Below, piece after piece: positions 24,805 through 41,899 of a stretch of 64,000 bases of DNA. The notes beneath the pieces are model-generated. The model was not told where the DNA came from. It saw nothing but the letters and a program-made list of their open reading frames with translations, and did no database searches. The stretch comes from Gossypium raimondii (taxonomy: Eukaryota > Streptophyta > Magnoliopsida > Malvales > Malvaceae), in the NCBI RefSeq assembly GCF_025698545.1, contig NC_068567.1, forward strand, positions 59,029,371 through 59,093,370, written 5' to 3'. The position numbers were made by a program, and so were the translations under genes. The stretch's first letter is position 1. Each line of letters begins with the position of its first letter.

Positions 24805-27110
24805 TATATTTTTTAAACTTAATCTCTCAGCCTATACTTTTAAGAATTTAGTTTTTATATTTATATTTTTTTCACTTAAATAACGTTTTCTTTTTAGAAT
24901 TTACGAAAATAAATATAATATAATCATAATTGTATATACGTATTAATAATTACAAATTAAAATCAAATCAATACAAAACACAATTATAAAAGAATCAAAA
25001 TCTTAAAAAAAAAATTCATTAACTATTACAAAAGACTTAAATTTTAGGGCCAAACACAATTTACCTGACATTCCTTTATTGATCCAAAATATGTCAAAAT
25101 ACTAAAAGAATTGGAGGGGGCCGAGGCCCCCCTGCAATCATGGTGCCAAATGTTATTCACCTAGTGTATGCCCAGAAAAGCAGCGAGAGAGTGAATGAGC
25201 CGTATGGCTTAAAGGTCCAAACTCGACAAGATTCCAAACATAGTACAATAATTTGTCAGTTCCCGACGCTTCTTTATTATGTTTTTTCTCCGGAACACAG
25301 TTTTGGAATTTCCAAAATTCATGGTTTTTTTTTTTTTTGCATTGAAAGTTGATATACAGGCAGAGCAGCTCCCCACCTTTTTTTTTGGATAATAATGGAA
25401 GACCTATTCAAGGTCGGAAAGTGGAAGATGATTACAAAGCACTCCTGCAATCGGGAAAACACTGGTGAAATGTCTCAATCTTTAGCTTTTGTCTCTTTTT
25501 TATTTGGTTTTGTACGATACTTTCCAGGTTTATGATTAGGTGCTTAGTTGTTTTCATTTTCCCGTCATTTTTGTTCCTATCTACTATTTTCTACATTTTT
25601 TGTTCTGGTTTTATGCAAATTTCTCCGTTTAGAAAATGCATAATTTAAAATGAAATCTAAAACTACTTGGTTCTTGTTATTTTCCATGTTTCAGATCCTG
25701 GTTTCTGTCGAATACTAATTTATTATTCCTCAACTTCAATGACCCTTTCCTTTCATAAATATTTTAAGCCATCTCTTTTATCTTTATTAATTGGAATGGG
25801 TAGAAAGGTAGGTGTTTGCTCATTGCCTTCCCTGAAAATGCTCTTCATACCATCAACATGTCGTATTCCATATAATTTCTTTGTTATTTCAAAGCTTTGA
25901 TACATTAAATACTATAGGGTTGACCAAATATATGGAAGTCAAAATGGGATTCTTTTTCCACAATAATTTGGGTAGACTAAAATTGCATTTGAATATGTTG
26001 ACAGTTTTAGTCAAGGTTTTTTTTTTTTTTTTCGATTGATGGTTGGTTGTTTGAAGTTTCTTGGAATTTTGGTTGTGGCATGCGAGGATGACCTTTTAAG
26101 ATATTGTTTTTTAAAAACATTTGGAGAACTTATGAAATTTAGATTGGAAAATTTCAACTTGATACTTGGAATGAACTGTGTGGTTGTAGTGGAGATTGGT
26201 AGATACTTTCTCCTTGAATTAATTTGGAAAAAATCGGTTTGAAAACGGTGTTTTATAAAACGGAAAAATAAAAATTTTAAAAATATTTTTTATATTTATA
26301 ATAATAAATTTTTTGAAATAATATTAGTTTTTGAGCGAGATTAATCCTTGTCATTTTTATTTTAAACCGAAATGACCTTTTTCACTATTCTCATACCACA
26401 AATTACTTCTCTCTTATTGAAATCAATAGAATTTTATTTTCGAAAATATAATTTACACCTAAAATAAATTTCAATTATTTTGGGGTAAAATAATATCTCA
26501 AAAGTTGTGTATAATTTATCATATTTTTAGCACATCTATTTATAAGGAGAGGAAGTAAAACATTAGTTGAATTAGTAAAAATAATATTTATTTAATAGGA
26601 AAAGGCAATGCCCTAGTTGAACTAGAAGAGAGGAGCGACTAATAGGGTGTGCTTCCCTTCATATGTATTATAATAGAGATTCAAGTCTCTCTTATATTGG
26701 GTCCAATTATATGTGCTTTTTAGACTTTTAACCAAACACTTTATAATTTAACTCAACTGAATACATGTTTTTCTATTTCCCCAAATAAATATTATTTTAA
26801 TTTTTCCAATTAAATAATTTTCTTAACTCAATTCTAATTCCATTAAAATCATAACAACTTTACATAAAATTTTTTTATGAAAAATATGTTTAATTTCCAT
26901 ATTCAATGGATTCATAATGAACAATTAATTTCATTTCATTTTAAACTTCAATTATTTAAATAATAATTTTAAAAAATTAAATTAATTTTCAGGTCATTTC
27001 CATACTTAGTAAAATCCCACATTCATTTCCGAATGTAACTCATTTATCTAATTTTATCATTTCTATCCATTTCTGTTCATTTGATTCAATATGCATTTCA
27101 TTTCTGGTTT
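24805..27110. other. AT-rich intergenic DNA with repeat fragments
   Basis: No gene was identified. A 'ggagggggccgaggccccc' palindrome-like phrase at about 25112-25132 resembles an end motif also hinted at near 4490 and 28235, perhaps of one repeat family. Open frames at 25140, 25667 and 26036 are short, have no recognisable domain and lack family-like splice context. Confidence 0.45.
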
Positions 27111-27111
27111 T

Positions 27112-27300
27112 AACAAGTTAGCGGAGGGACCAATTGGACATAAGTAATTAGGGCTCAAATGTTTTATAATTAAATTCCAGCTTTTCGCCTATTAATTATA
27201 AACTCATTTAATCACGAAGTCATTCTACTTTAGTATCATGATTGAGCTCTCCTTAATAACATACCATTACGAAAGCTACTCAGTCAGTGCTCGTCCAATG
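27112..27300 (-). mobile_element. Inverted LTR fragment next to an LTR-like unit
   Basis: Read forward, this begins 'acaagttagcggagggaccaa'. That matches the reverse complement of the 3' end of the LTR-like unit at 27301-28570, which ends 'ggtccctccgctagctcaaca'. Similarity continues through 'cttaatc/tttaatc' and 'atcatgattga'. It is therefore a partial copy of the same sequence in opposite orientation, abutting the unit head-on. Confidence 0.55.
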
Positions 27301-28570
27301 TGTTGGGAAATGTGCCCATTTGTATTAAATATGTAACTGTTTTCTATGTATTTGAATGATAAATAAATAGATAAAGTTAATTTCACATTTCACTATTATA
27401 CCTTTTGTGTTTCTACCTTTCATGTTTTGCATATATAGCGAAATTGTGACAAGTAAATATTAGCTCATTGATTGTCTAAGTTCAAACTGATGATAAATGA
27501 CACTATAAGAATGTTTACATTGCAAGAAGAATAACTTACTTCAATAGATAATCTAAACGAGTTCATAATCCCGTGCAATAATCAAAGTGAGCATTTGATT
27601 CAAATACTTAGAATGATTATTATGTCATTTGCAATTTCAATTAGGGAGATGACTAATCTTGGTTGAGCCGTTGACTTCACTGGTAAATACATAAATATAC
27701 TAATTGGAAGAATGATACATTGGACTAGATCCAAGTTGAGTTAATCTTGAATTCGTTTGTAAATTGATTCATTTGTGACGTTCATGGTGTGACTTACCTA
27801 AATCCCAAGTTAGTAATTGACTATGTGTGTGTAACTCATGTGCTTTGATATAAGTGGAGGCTTATGCTCTAAAGATGATCGTGTCGATAACCAATATGTT
27901 GGGTACATAACTTGTGTATTGTATGACTTTACTAGCAACAATAGAATTCATAGCTCGATTAAAGAGTTAATGATATCCTCTCATCGACATTATGTGGATT
28001 GATAAATATGGAATGTAGCCACGTGTTGCTTATTTTGGAACAAGCAATTTATCAAAGTTATTAGTTGGCAGTGATCATATTAATCATTAAGAAGACACAA
28101 TAATGACAATGAGATAAAATAAGATTGTATTTAGTGAACATATTTAACTTAAAGGAATAAAGGATATCATATGAGGGTAACACACACATGACAAGGTTAT
28201 CGGACAAATCAATTGGATGAATTCAAGGGCAGAGCCATGTAGAAGCCCAAGGGGCCATTGCACCCCCCAAAGTTTAATTTTTTTAATTTAGTCCTTTGTA
28301 AATATATTATGGTCTTCCCAAAAATATAAATAGGCCCCCAAAGGTTTAAGATTTTTTCAATTTCTCCCTTTATATATATATATATTAAAGCCCTCCTCAT
28401 GAATTGTTTTCGTAAAAATATACAAAAAGAATTTTTCAATCATGGTACTTCTTGTGGACTGACTCTACGATTAAGTAAATTGCGAATTATCGGAGCGATA
28501 CTTCTAGACATAACTGCAATTACTCAAGCTTAATTGTATATGTCTGATTGGTCCCTCCGCTAGCTCAACA
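27301..28570 (+). mobile_element. Solo-LTR-like unit of about 1.27 kb with a nested repeat
   Basis: The unit begins tgttgggaaatgtgcccatt and ends gctagctcaaca, so it has the TG...CA ends of an LTR. No coding region, primer-binding site or second same-orientation copy follows, which suggests a solo LTR or truncated retroelement. A distinct phrase at about 28230-28400 ('gagccatgtagaagccc', 'gcacccccc', poly-pyrimidine and an AT run) looks like a separate nested insertion. Target duplication was not identified. Confidence 0.45.
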
Positions 28571-29033
28571 AAAGCTCGATCGGACTGCATTTGAATTAGA
28601 AGAAAATTCTACGACTTTGAAAATAATTTAATTGAATTGATTTATTCGATGGGGAATTAATTTAGACGATCATGAGAATTTTTTAAACTAGAGATTTCAT
28701 TAAAAAATATCTTAAAAAAGTAATTTGGAAAATCTTAATGATTTTTAGAAAAATTAATTTTTATCATGTAAAATTGAATTAATAAAATTAACTAAAATAA
28801 ATATGATATTTTTGAAAATTATTTTTCAAATCAAACAATTGGCTCAATGGGTAATTGGACTTAAAAATTGGACTCGAAAATCAAAAATCAAGATTGAGAC
28901 ATTAAACTAATTGAACCGGGTCTGGCATATGAAACTGGGTCGACGGTCCAACCGGTGGCTGGACCGAATTGTTCAGGCCATCACTGGCCTAGATTGAACT
29001 GGCAAGAGCCGAATCGACTATCCCACCAGCCAG

Positions 29034-29160
29034 CCAGGCATGCAAATGCCTAGCTGATGATGCCTCGACCATGACAGCAAGCTGTTCGAATAGCCTGCTA
29101 GGGGTCTCGACCAACCCCATCAGCAACACCGGGCCAGGCATGCAAACACCTAGCTGAGGG
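29034..29160. repeat. Direct repeat around 'ccaggcatgcaaa'
   Basis: The phrases 'ccaggcatgcaaatgcctagctga' and 'ccaggcatgcaaacacctagctga' lie 99 bases apart in a GC-richer island between the LTR fragments. The phrases differ at only two positions. No gene was recognised here. Confidence 0.6.
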
Positions 29161-29449
29161 ATGTTGCACCGCGTTCGGCTGGTCATGCGAATGACCGACT
29201 TGGGCAGGCACCTGTTGATCGGGAAAAAGGGGATATCATTTACTCATGTCTATTACTATTATATAGTAATTAAGTCATTTATCATAAAGACAAATGACAT
29301 GTTGCCACACTTACTTTTCATTTATTATGTAATGTCAATGAGAGGATATCATTTACTCATGTCTTGTATTATGAATTCCACTATTGTTAATGATGCTACA
29401 TACTGCAGAAGTCATATGTCTGAAGCACCAGCTTTCGATTAATTATTTT

Positions 29450-29900
29450 TTGAACTCAAACTTTTATTTACATCAAAATATACGATTCACACATGCATAG
29501 TCCATCATCCACTTAGGATTAAGGTATGCCACACTATGAACATCACAATTGAATAAACCCATAAATGGATTCAGGATCTATTCTACTTAGGCCTTATCCG
29601 ATATATTGTTAATCCAGTTAGTCACATTTATGTTTCTATCTTCTGGGAGTTATCCGCTTCGATACGCAAATCCGCTTCGATACGCAAGAAAAAGTATCTC
29701 TCCAATTGGACTTGATAGATAATATATTAGTCTTTCAATCGGTTTGCTCATTTCAGATTAGACTAAGGACATGTTTAGATTCGTTTACTAATATAAGTTA
29801 TCTTTTCATATTACGGTCCGACCACATAATATTGCATAGTATTAATTAAACATTAGACAACTAATGAGCTAATATTTGTTTCTATTTTACTTTACATACA
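29450..29900 (-). mobile_element. Inverted, diverged fragment of the LTR-like unit at 27301
   Basis: On the minus strand the fragment aligns with the unit at 27301: 'aaatattagctcattagttgtctaa' against 'aaatattagctcattgattgtctaa', then 'gtgatgttcatagtgtgg' against 'gtgacgttcatggtgtga', and 'ggactatgcatgtgtgaa' against 'tgactatgtgtgtgtaac'. It also carries an internal 18-bp tandem duplication 'atccgcttcgatacgcaa' at about 29648-29686. It is a decayed member of the same family in opposite orientation. Confidence 0.55.
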
Positions 29901-31406
29901 AAAATTACGTAAAAATAATATATAAAAGGGTATTAATATAATTAATGAATAATTTTATTAACAAATTTGATCGAAAAAATTACTAATATACAAACGAATA
30001 TATTATACTTAGTACACCAAATCCAAAAGTTAATATTAGGAGTAGATATGTGTTGTTTTATTTGAATGACAAGAAACTTTTGAGTCAAGATTTTCCTATG
30101 GTGCATGCATTTACATGACGCGAGACATGACGGAGGGAGTGCTCACTTGACTTATCAAAGAGGATAAAGGACTCTTATCAATTATGGAGTCAATCCCTGT
30201 AGTTGGCTTCTAGATTGTGCTACATTGCTACTTTTAACATTCAAGTGGCAATATGGTTTTTCCAACAAGTAACAAAGTAATCAATTAGACAATGGTTGCA
30301 TGTAAATATTTAAAGGTTGATTCAACTGGCAGCTCTGATGAAATAAGTGGAAGCAGTCCTTGCCTAAACTCTAATGGGAGTTAGAATAATGTTTAGGGGT
30401 GACTTATCATTCACTCTATAGGTAATAATATATTCGAAGACTAGAGTAACTGAGAGGCCATCATGCATAAAACTCTGTAGATTCTAAGTTTTAAGTGATG
30501 GTCGGTGAAAAGAAAGATCTTATTGACAAAAAGGAATCCCTATGTTCCTTTTTAGAACATTTAATTTGGACTGGTATATTGTGCTTTTCCTTTCAAAAGA
30601 GATGGTGGCACTTCAGTTGTTTCAAATGAAACACCTCGGAAAATTTTGGATCCTCGTATGATAAAAGGCAAGTGCATCATGGAGATGAGGAAAAAGGAAA
30701 AAAGGGAAGATATTAGGCGAAGCTGTGGAAATAGACATGTCACTCTTTGCTGAATTAATATTGAAAGATCAATGCATGCTGTAGTGCAATAACTACTATC
30801 AAAATGAAAATCTCTAAATAATGACTTTTGAATAGGTCACCTCCTCGATATCCATAATAAATCTAGGCTGAGGATGAAATATACCCTTCAATGTTAACTT
30901 TTAGTTGACTGACTATGTCTATAACAAAAATGTATAAAAATAGCTTGCTATTAGAGGTTGATTGACCTTTCTCTATATAGAAAAAAATTTTGAGACTAAA
31001 CTATACATTTGGGCACCTTGTATAAGTAAAGAGCATCACGCAAATGGGGAAAAAGAAATAAAGGACATTAGGTGAAGGTGTGGAAGATAGACCTCTCTCT
31101 CTATGTCCAACCACTACTACCAACAAATTAAAAGCTATGAAAATTGACATCTGGTGTGAAATGATCGATTTCACACGCGTCTTCTTCCTGGAACTGGCTT
31201 CTGCATGGGTCACTTCCTTGATGTTTTTAATATATCCAGGTTGAGGGTGACGTATGGCTTATTATATGAACTTTTAGAGTGTTGTTTGACTGTGGCATGG
31301 ATCTATATATTTGTCAAAGCGGATGGGTTGCATTCTTACTACTCATCCCGCATAAAAGCAAGAAGGTTAAAGGAGCTTGTGTTTTTGCAAAATATCCGGA
31401 ACCAAA
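29901..31406 (+). promoter_or_regulatory. Upstream region of the ALD1-like gene with W-box cores
   Basis: The stretch has no recognised gene. It carries WRKY-binding W-box cores TTGAC(C/T) at 30148, 30905, 30962 and 31286. This fits a pathogen-inducible ALD1 promoter, although four short motifs in 1.4 kb are only weak evidence. A diverged direct duplication with a period of about 355-373 bases spans roughly 30660-31250, visible as 'tattaggcgaagctgtgga' against 'cattaggtgaaggtgtgga' and 'ggtcacctcctcgat' against 'ggtcacttccttgat'. An in-frame stop at 31368 precedes the ATG. Confidence 0.4.
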
Positions 31407-36256
<4,850 letters not shown>

Positions 36257-36856
36257 AATTTAAAAAATATGGTGTGTTTCACCGGCCATGCCATCTCATG
36301 GTATAATCATTGTGTAAAATAATAAAATTACCAGTGCCATGTAAGTTGGATCCCTTGGACTGATGATATTCAAGTGTTAAATATTGGTTGGCTATAAATC
36401 TTTCTTATAATCCTTTATGTTATTTGCAGGAATCCTATTTGTAACTTAAGCTATTCTACAGGAATTACAATATCCATTATCTGGTGGTTCTTTTCAATGT
36501 GTTGCATAAACTGGGCTTAATACAGGCGTATGCATAATTTCGAACTACAAATGTGGCTAAATACGTGGGCCACTAGAAAGATCAATTGCCAAGTCACAAG
36601 AATACTGAATATTGTACCGTCACTTAAAGGAGCCGTGAAATCAAGGTAAGATAAACAACAGGCACTTGTTTTCCAGTTCAAGAGAATTCCTTTGCTTTAT
36701 ATTATACAAGGATACAAGAGTAAAGGTTATAACTTACATAAATCCCAATTTCAGTGTGCCGCTTGTAAAATCAACAGATCTAGTGAAACAAATAAGGGCA
36801 ACCAAATAATTTTCGGAAAGTTGAAACTTAGATCCCTAAGTAGTCCAACAGTGGCG
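36257..36856. other. Gap between convergent ALD1-like and F-box/kelch genes
   Basis: This is presumably made up of the two 3' UTRs. AATAAA-like words occur at about 36251 and 36320. Short open frames here have no recognised domain. Confidence 0.5.
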
Positions 36857-38269
36857 CTAGATATTGAGTGCCTGACAACTTACTAGTTCGGAAGATCCGG
36901 TCGTCCTTGTGGCAATAACCCTCCAAAGATCCGTTTCAAATGCTGTTGCAGGTTCTGCAGACTCGGGATGTGCACCAGGTGAGCTATCCAATGAATGGTT
37001 TTGCACATCAGCCTGCAAGACTGAAATATTGTTGTTGGCATCTTTAGTGATCACATGAAGCTTTCCCAGTAAACCAGAAAGTAAATAGGGAAAATCTGAA
37101 TCAGTAAAGTCAGGAATGGGGACCTCTCCCACTACAACTTTCCATGCATCATCTTGGTAATCATATACCTTAATCCTCACACTTTCAGGAGAATTAGATG
37201 GATCGAGTGCATACAGCTCACCATCCACGGTGACACTCAATTTTGTTCCTGCCTGTCTTGCAGGCCAACCATCACCCATGCCAGCTGGCATTTCAACCCA
37301 AGAATTTACATCGGGATCATATACCTCCCCTCCAACATCAACAAAAAATGGCCAGCAATATAAACTTTGAGGCACAAATAACCTTCCCCTATATGATGTC
37401 ATTCCTGTGGCAATCGGTTTGAGTAGATCAGCCAGAAAGGCCGTGGGTAGAATCTGAGCTTTTGAAAAGGGCATGCTTGGTAGTTGGGACCATATACCAG
37501 TATGAGGATCAAACACTTCAGCAGACTTAAGTGGAGTTAATCCACCATGGCCCCTGGTAACCCCTCCAACAACATATAGCTTATTGTTTAAGATGCCAGT
37601 CTTACAGTAGGCTCTACCAGTTGACATTGAACTTACTTCATTCCACGAATTTAGAACTGGATTATACTGCCAAACACAGCTCAGGGCTGACGCTCTAGAG
37701 AATCCTCCTAACACGTAGAGGCAGCCATCAACAGCACCAATAGCACACCCACAAAAAGGCATTCTGTCCAATGCATCCTTCCTCCCAAGCCAACCCCTAA
37801 TGGCATCTGCAATTTTTATGCCAGAGTCAACCACATTCCACATCCGAAGGCTAGCTAAACGTTTCCTGGATTCAGCTTCAAAAGCAACATTGGGCATTTG
37901 AGGCAACCTCTGCCACCTTCTTGACAATGGATCCAAAGCATACCACAAAAGCTTGTCACCTTCAACCTTAGTCAATATATAGAGCCATTCTTCTGTTGTT
38001 CCTAGTTCTTTCCTTGTATTAAAAAGTTCAGTACTCATGATGGCAGCTTTCCAGGCTCGAGATACTAACCTCACATTCAAGTAATTAATCCTCGGAATTC
38101 TGGCAAGAATCTGATAAGATATCTCATCCGGAAGGCTAGGAATCAATCTTGAATTCTCTTCAGAAAGACATGATGACAACTTCTGCCTTTTGCATGTTCC
38201 ATTTTGTGAAACATCTAAGGGCTCACTCATTCCAGCCCTGGAATTGTTTAGACTTAAGAATGCCCCCAT
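36857..38269 (-). CDS. F-box/kelch-repeat protein
   Basis: A single uninterrupted coding exon of 470 residues, similar as I recall to Arabidopsis F-box/kelch proteins of the At1g22040 type. F-box proteins are substrate receptors of SCF ubiquitin ligases, and the kelch beta-propeller normally holds the target. The F-box is at about residues 43-80 (SLPDEISYQILARIPRINYL, then VRLVSRAWKAAI). Kelch motifs follow, with the double-Gly signatures LYVLGG, LYVVGG and DVGGEVYDP. The first ATG (38269, MGAFLSLNN) starts directly downstream of a splice acceptor. The TTG codon just before it is not the start. No lesions were seen. The target is unknown. Confidence 0.88.
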   Translation of the reverse strand: MGAFLSLNNSRAGMSEPLDVSQNGTCKRQKLSSCLSEENSRLIPSLPDEISYQILARIPRINYLNVRLVSRAWKAAIMSTELFNTRKELGTTEEWLYILTKVEGDKLLWYALDPLSRRWQRLPQMPNVAFEAESRKRLASLRMWNVVDSGIKIADAIRGWLGRKDALDRMPFCGCAIGAVDGCLYVLGGFSRASALSCVWQYNPVLNSWNEVSSMSTGRAYCKTGILNNKLYVVGGVTRGHGGLTPLKSAEVFDPHTGIWSQLPSMPFSKAQILPTAFLADLLKPIATGMTSYRGRLFVPQSLYCWPFFVDVGGEVYDPDVNSWVEMPAGMGDGWPARQAGTKLSVTVDGELYALDPSNSPESVRIKVYDYQDDAWKVVVGEVPIPDFTDSDFPYLLSGLLGKLHVITKDANNNISVLQADVQNHSLDSSPGAHPESAEPATAFETDLWRVIATRTTGSSELVSCQALNI

Positions 38270-39665
38270 CAATATCTTACTGGTTGCAATATATTAGTAA
38301 ATCAATTCCAGGACAACCTTTGATGGCTAAATATCTTAATCAGAAGAAAAGGTTATCCTAGATGAATCTGCTCAAAACCACCAAGACTCTATCTAGTATC
38401 TGAGATAAGAACAGAAAAAAGCAGAGTAAAATGGAAGGTGTCAGAGTCAAATTAAAAGGCCAAAACCTTCAATTTATTTCAGTACAACCATTTACATGAA
38501 AGAAGACCATCAAAAAATAATATAATCCACCAAATTGTAAAAAAGAAGAAGAAGCATTTAACAATCAGTACCAATGGGGGGAGATACCATCCCCTCGGCC
38601 AATTGTATTAGGAGCAAAGGAATTGGAATGCCTTGTGTACAGTTGGAAAGCTTGATAAGAAAAGAAATGCAAAACAAAGAGACACCGCACTTTACCATAA
38701 AGCTGAGAAATGGAATAGAACTGTTCCCAGTTAAATTAGTTTGTTCTCAATGGCGGCAAGAAGTTCTCAGCTTAATATATATATCTCACCAATCAAAACC
38801 TCACGTCCTCCTGATAAGAAAATATGGGAAGTGTAAGAAATATCAAAGACCCTCTCTAAAAAACATCCAGTATATGTTCAACAGGAAAGAGCATAGAGCA
38901 CGAGGGTAACTTAAGAGTTACGAGTGACCGTCAAAAAATGGTATCCCTTTCTTAATTTGATCAAATAAATCAGTTTCAGAACAAATACTCATCAAGAAAT
39001 TGGGAGGTTAATTTTTTGTAAGTTTTTCCTTAGTATTCAATAGATTATAATATCTTTCTTCCTATAAGGTCATCAAGATCAGGACAATGATAAAGAAAAG
39101 ATTTAGAAGTTACTTTTCCTCGCGTATCCTTAATTTTTCGCAGTGACCAGATAAAGTCAAATAAAAAGGTCAATGTTTTGATCACTTCCCATCCAGCAAG
39201 AACAACAACAACACTAAAATCCCCAAATTCCCAATTACAACGATTCAAAAAGGGCTCCTCACTTAAGACATCAATTAATTAAACAAAAAAACTGCATTAA
39301 TCTAAAAGAAGAGGGAGGGAAAAACAGCTAAATTAAGTACATGTATCTACAATCGATCTAATAGTAACACTGATGAAACAAATTGAAGAAAAAGAAATGA
39401 AAGAACCCACCTTCTATGTTCTATTCCAAGGGATAAAATTTCCAATAAAACAGCTACAAACAAAATCCTAAGCAGTAGAATCCCAGAAAACTAAGCTAAA
39501 GAGCAAAGTTTATTTCTTAAAAGAAAAGAAAAGGATTGAAACATAGAAAATTGGAGGAAAAAAGAACCTTAATCTTTACGGCAAGACGAAGAGACCCAGA
39601 AGACGAATCATTTGAGGTTTCCAAGCGATCCATTCGTAGTTCACCTTTGGTACAGGGATAGAGAG
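38270..39665 (-). other. Probable 5' leader exon and leader intron of the F-box/kelch gene
   Basis: On the minus strand, an acceptor (ttgcaaccag) lies about 10 bases before the ATG. A candidate leader exon at about 39567-39640 ends AAGATTAAG, followed by GTTCTT. Splicing them would give a 5' UTR intron of about 1.3 kb, which is common in this gene class. The leader exon contains a short upstream ORF (MDRLETSNDSSSGSLRLAVK plus two codons) that would meet a TAA created at the exon junction. The donor GTTCTT is weak, so the model needs cDNA support. Confidence 0.45.
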
Positions 39666-41630
39666 TTTTCGTCTCTTCTGCGTGAACAACCTTATATTCT
39701 TCCTTTAGTTTTCTTTTCTTTTTCTTTTTTCTGTCTAACTATGCCTCCAGTCCCTGTAGTCTTGAAAATTTGAAATTTATCTCTCTTTTTAATTCTTGGA
39801 CCTTCTATTTGTCACTTGATTGTTCTTTAAAATAATTAGTTTCAATGATAATAATAAAATTAAAATGTTACGTATTATCATTGGATTTCAATTTGTAATT
39901 TAGACAAATATAGAAATAAATTAATTATAAGATTTAATTTAGAATTATTTGTTTAACAACTTGAAATAAAATAAAATTATGATAATTATACATTTAAAAA
40001 TTATAATTTAAAGAAGTTGCGGTAATTAGACATTTAAAAAAATTAGGATGTACGAAAGAGTTGTTCTAATTTTACAATAAAATTATTATTTGAGGAGAAC
40101 TCTAAGTATAAATATAGGAACAAAATTGTGATTTTCATAATTATAATTCATAATTTTAATTTTTTTTTTGATGAAAAACAAAGCTGTGCTAATTTTTGGA
40201 TGAAATGTAATCGAGAAAATGACCAAACGATCTAGAATTAGTAGAATCTGTGGACTATATAAAGGTATTGGGATAGTCAAAGCGCTTTCATAATTCGAAA
40301 TCCCATACTTAATATTGGGAATATAATTGATCTCTACTAAGGGTGGGTTTGGATGGGCGATTGGGTGCGGTGTGGTGCGTTTAGTTTACTTTTTGTCTCA
40401 CGCTACAGTATCGCTACAGTATCTAATCTCACCGCCACCGCTGTTTTTACACTAACCGTAGGTAAACGCACTGCCCATCCAAACTCACCCTAACACCTCC
40501 ATTGCAACATCCTTGCTTTTTTTTTTTTTTTGTGTGTGTGTTATTAAACACCATCATCTCAACATCATTATTGTTGAGATCACTTCAATGTATTTAAACA
40601 CTTGGAGCTCAAAATCTTATATTTCATAGTTCATTTTGGATGCCCACTTAGTACTTTCAACCTATCTTAAGGATTCCAAGTTAATCCGCTTTGAATGGAG
40701 CAGATTTTTTCTTTTGAAAAGTGGATGTAAGACAAGGTGAGGTAGATTTTTACTTCTGGACAATAAATTTGGAGCACTTATGGTAATTGCTTACCTACCC
40801 CAACTCGCCCCACTATATGAAGTTATCATTTTATTAAATAATATATTTTAAAAAATTAAAAAATATTTGCTAATTAAAAAATAATCTATTTAATTTAAAT
40901 AATTGAGAGGATAAAATAATATTTTAAAAATAATGAAAAAAGAGTTGGACAACAACTGATAGTAAAATGTTAAGTAATTAAAATAAATAAATTTTTATTT
41001 GAATATGAGTCAAAATTTCACCTACAATCTTTTTGGTGATGAAAACAATGCCTATTAAATAATGCTAAAATATTATTTTTCTAGTAATTTTAGATGTTAT
41101 TTTGAATAAAATGTGTTACCAATGCATATATTTATAGTGGTAAATATTAGTTTTAATTGATATATAATCGTAATATTAATTAAGTGAAAATTAATCTAAA
41201 ATTTAATATGAACGGTTAATTAAATAATAAGTATTACATTAATAATGAAAGTATTATTAATAAATAAATAAATTTATACATTATAAATTAGATTAATATT
41301 ATCTTTATATATATAATGTTAATCTCACACATTTAATTTTTATTAATTATAAAATATTGATTTTAACATTATTAATTATTATTATCGTAATATATTATTT
41401 TTTAATTTAATTTATCTAATTTATTTAATAATTTAATTCACGATTTGGCTCTTGAAGTATACTCATTTCTCACTTTAGTATCTAAATTTTCTTTTATCTC
41501 AATTTAGTAAATAAAGTATTATTTCGATAAAAATTTAATAAAAATTTTGCCAATAAAAATATTACATGTGACATTCCATCACCATTTTGACTGAAATAAA
41601 AATAATAAAATAAATAAGGTTGAAAACTCA
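39666..41630. other. AT-rich intergenic DNA with one MITE
   Basis: Apart from the MITE at 40341-40490, no gene or structured element was recognised. A poly-T/(GT) run is present at about 40520-40541. The first part probably holds the F-box/kelch promoter on the minus strand. Confidence 0.45.
40338..40493. mobile_element. Tourist-like (PIF/Harbinger) MITE
   Basis: The element spans 40341-40490 (150 bp). Its ends are GGGTGGGTTTGGATGGGCG and, inward from the right, GGGTGAGTTTGGATGGGCAG. It is flanked by the 3-bp direct repeat TAA on both sides (40338-40340 and 40491-40493), the usual Harbinger target site. The internal 'gctacagtatcgctacagtat' and 'aatctcaccgccaccgctg' phrases recur in the remnant at 1936-2099. 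It has no coding capacity. Confidence 0.85.
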
Positions 41631-41639
41631 CTCCTCTCC

Positions 41640-41790
41640 ATGTTTTCTTTCATCTCCTTCTACCCATCAAACTCCTCCCCCTCCATAATTTATTATTTTT
41701 CTCTTCTTTCATTTTCTTCACTGTGTACAACTCACATTGACACGCTTGCTCAACTGTTGGAGAAAAGCTTGTGAGCCTCTTCATTGATAG
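41640..41790. repeat. Left arm of an inverted repeat that brackets the copia element
   Basis: The phrases 'atctccttctacccatcaaactc', 'ccctccataatttattatt' and 'cttctttcattttcttcactg' reappear in the same order, reverse-complemented, at about 47270-47410. The arms are about 5.5 kb apart and the retrotransposon lies between them. This suggests that the copia element landed inside an older inverted-repeat element. Confidence 0.65.
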
Positions 41791-41899
41791 AAAAGCTGAG
41801 CCTAAGCTATATGTTTCTTAGTTCAAGATTGCACTGTCTTTGGCTTAAGTCTCCATTGAGTTCTTGTTATTGTACAAGAATAAATTCAACTCATATTTT

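Noticed and set aside
38270-38272. TTG codon before the F-box ATG as the start
   Set aside because: Plant nuclear genes rarely start at TTG, and a splice acceptor lies just upstream. The ATG at 38269 is the better start.
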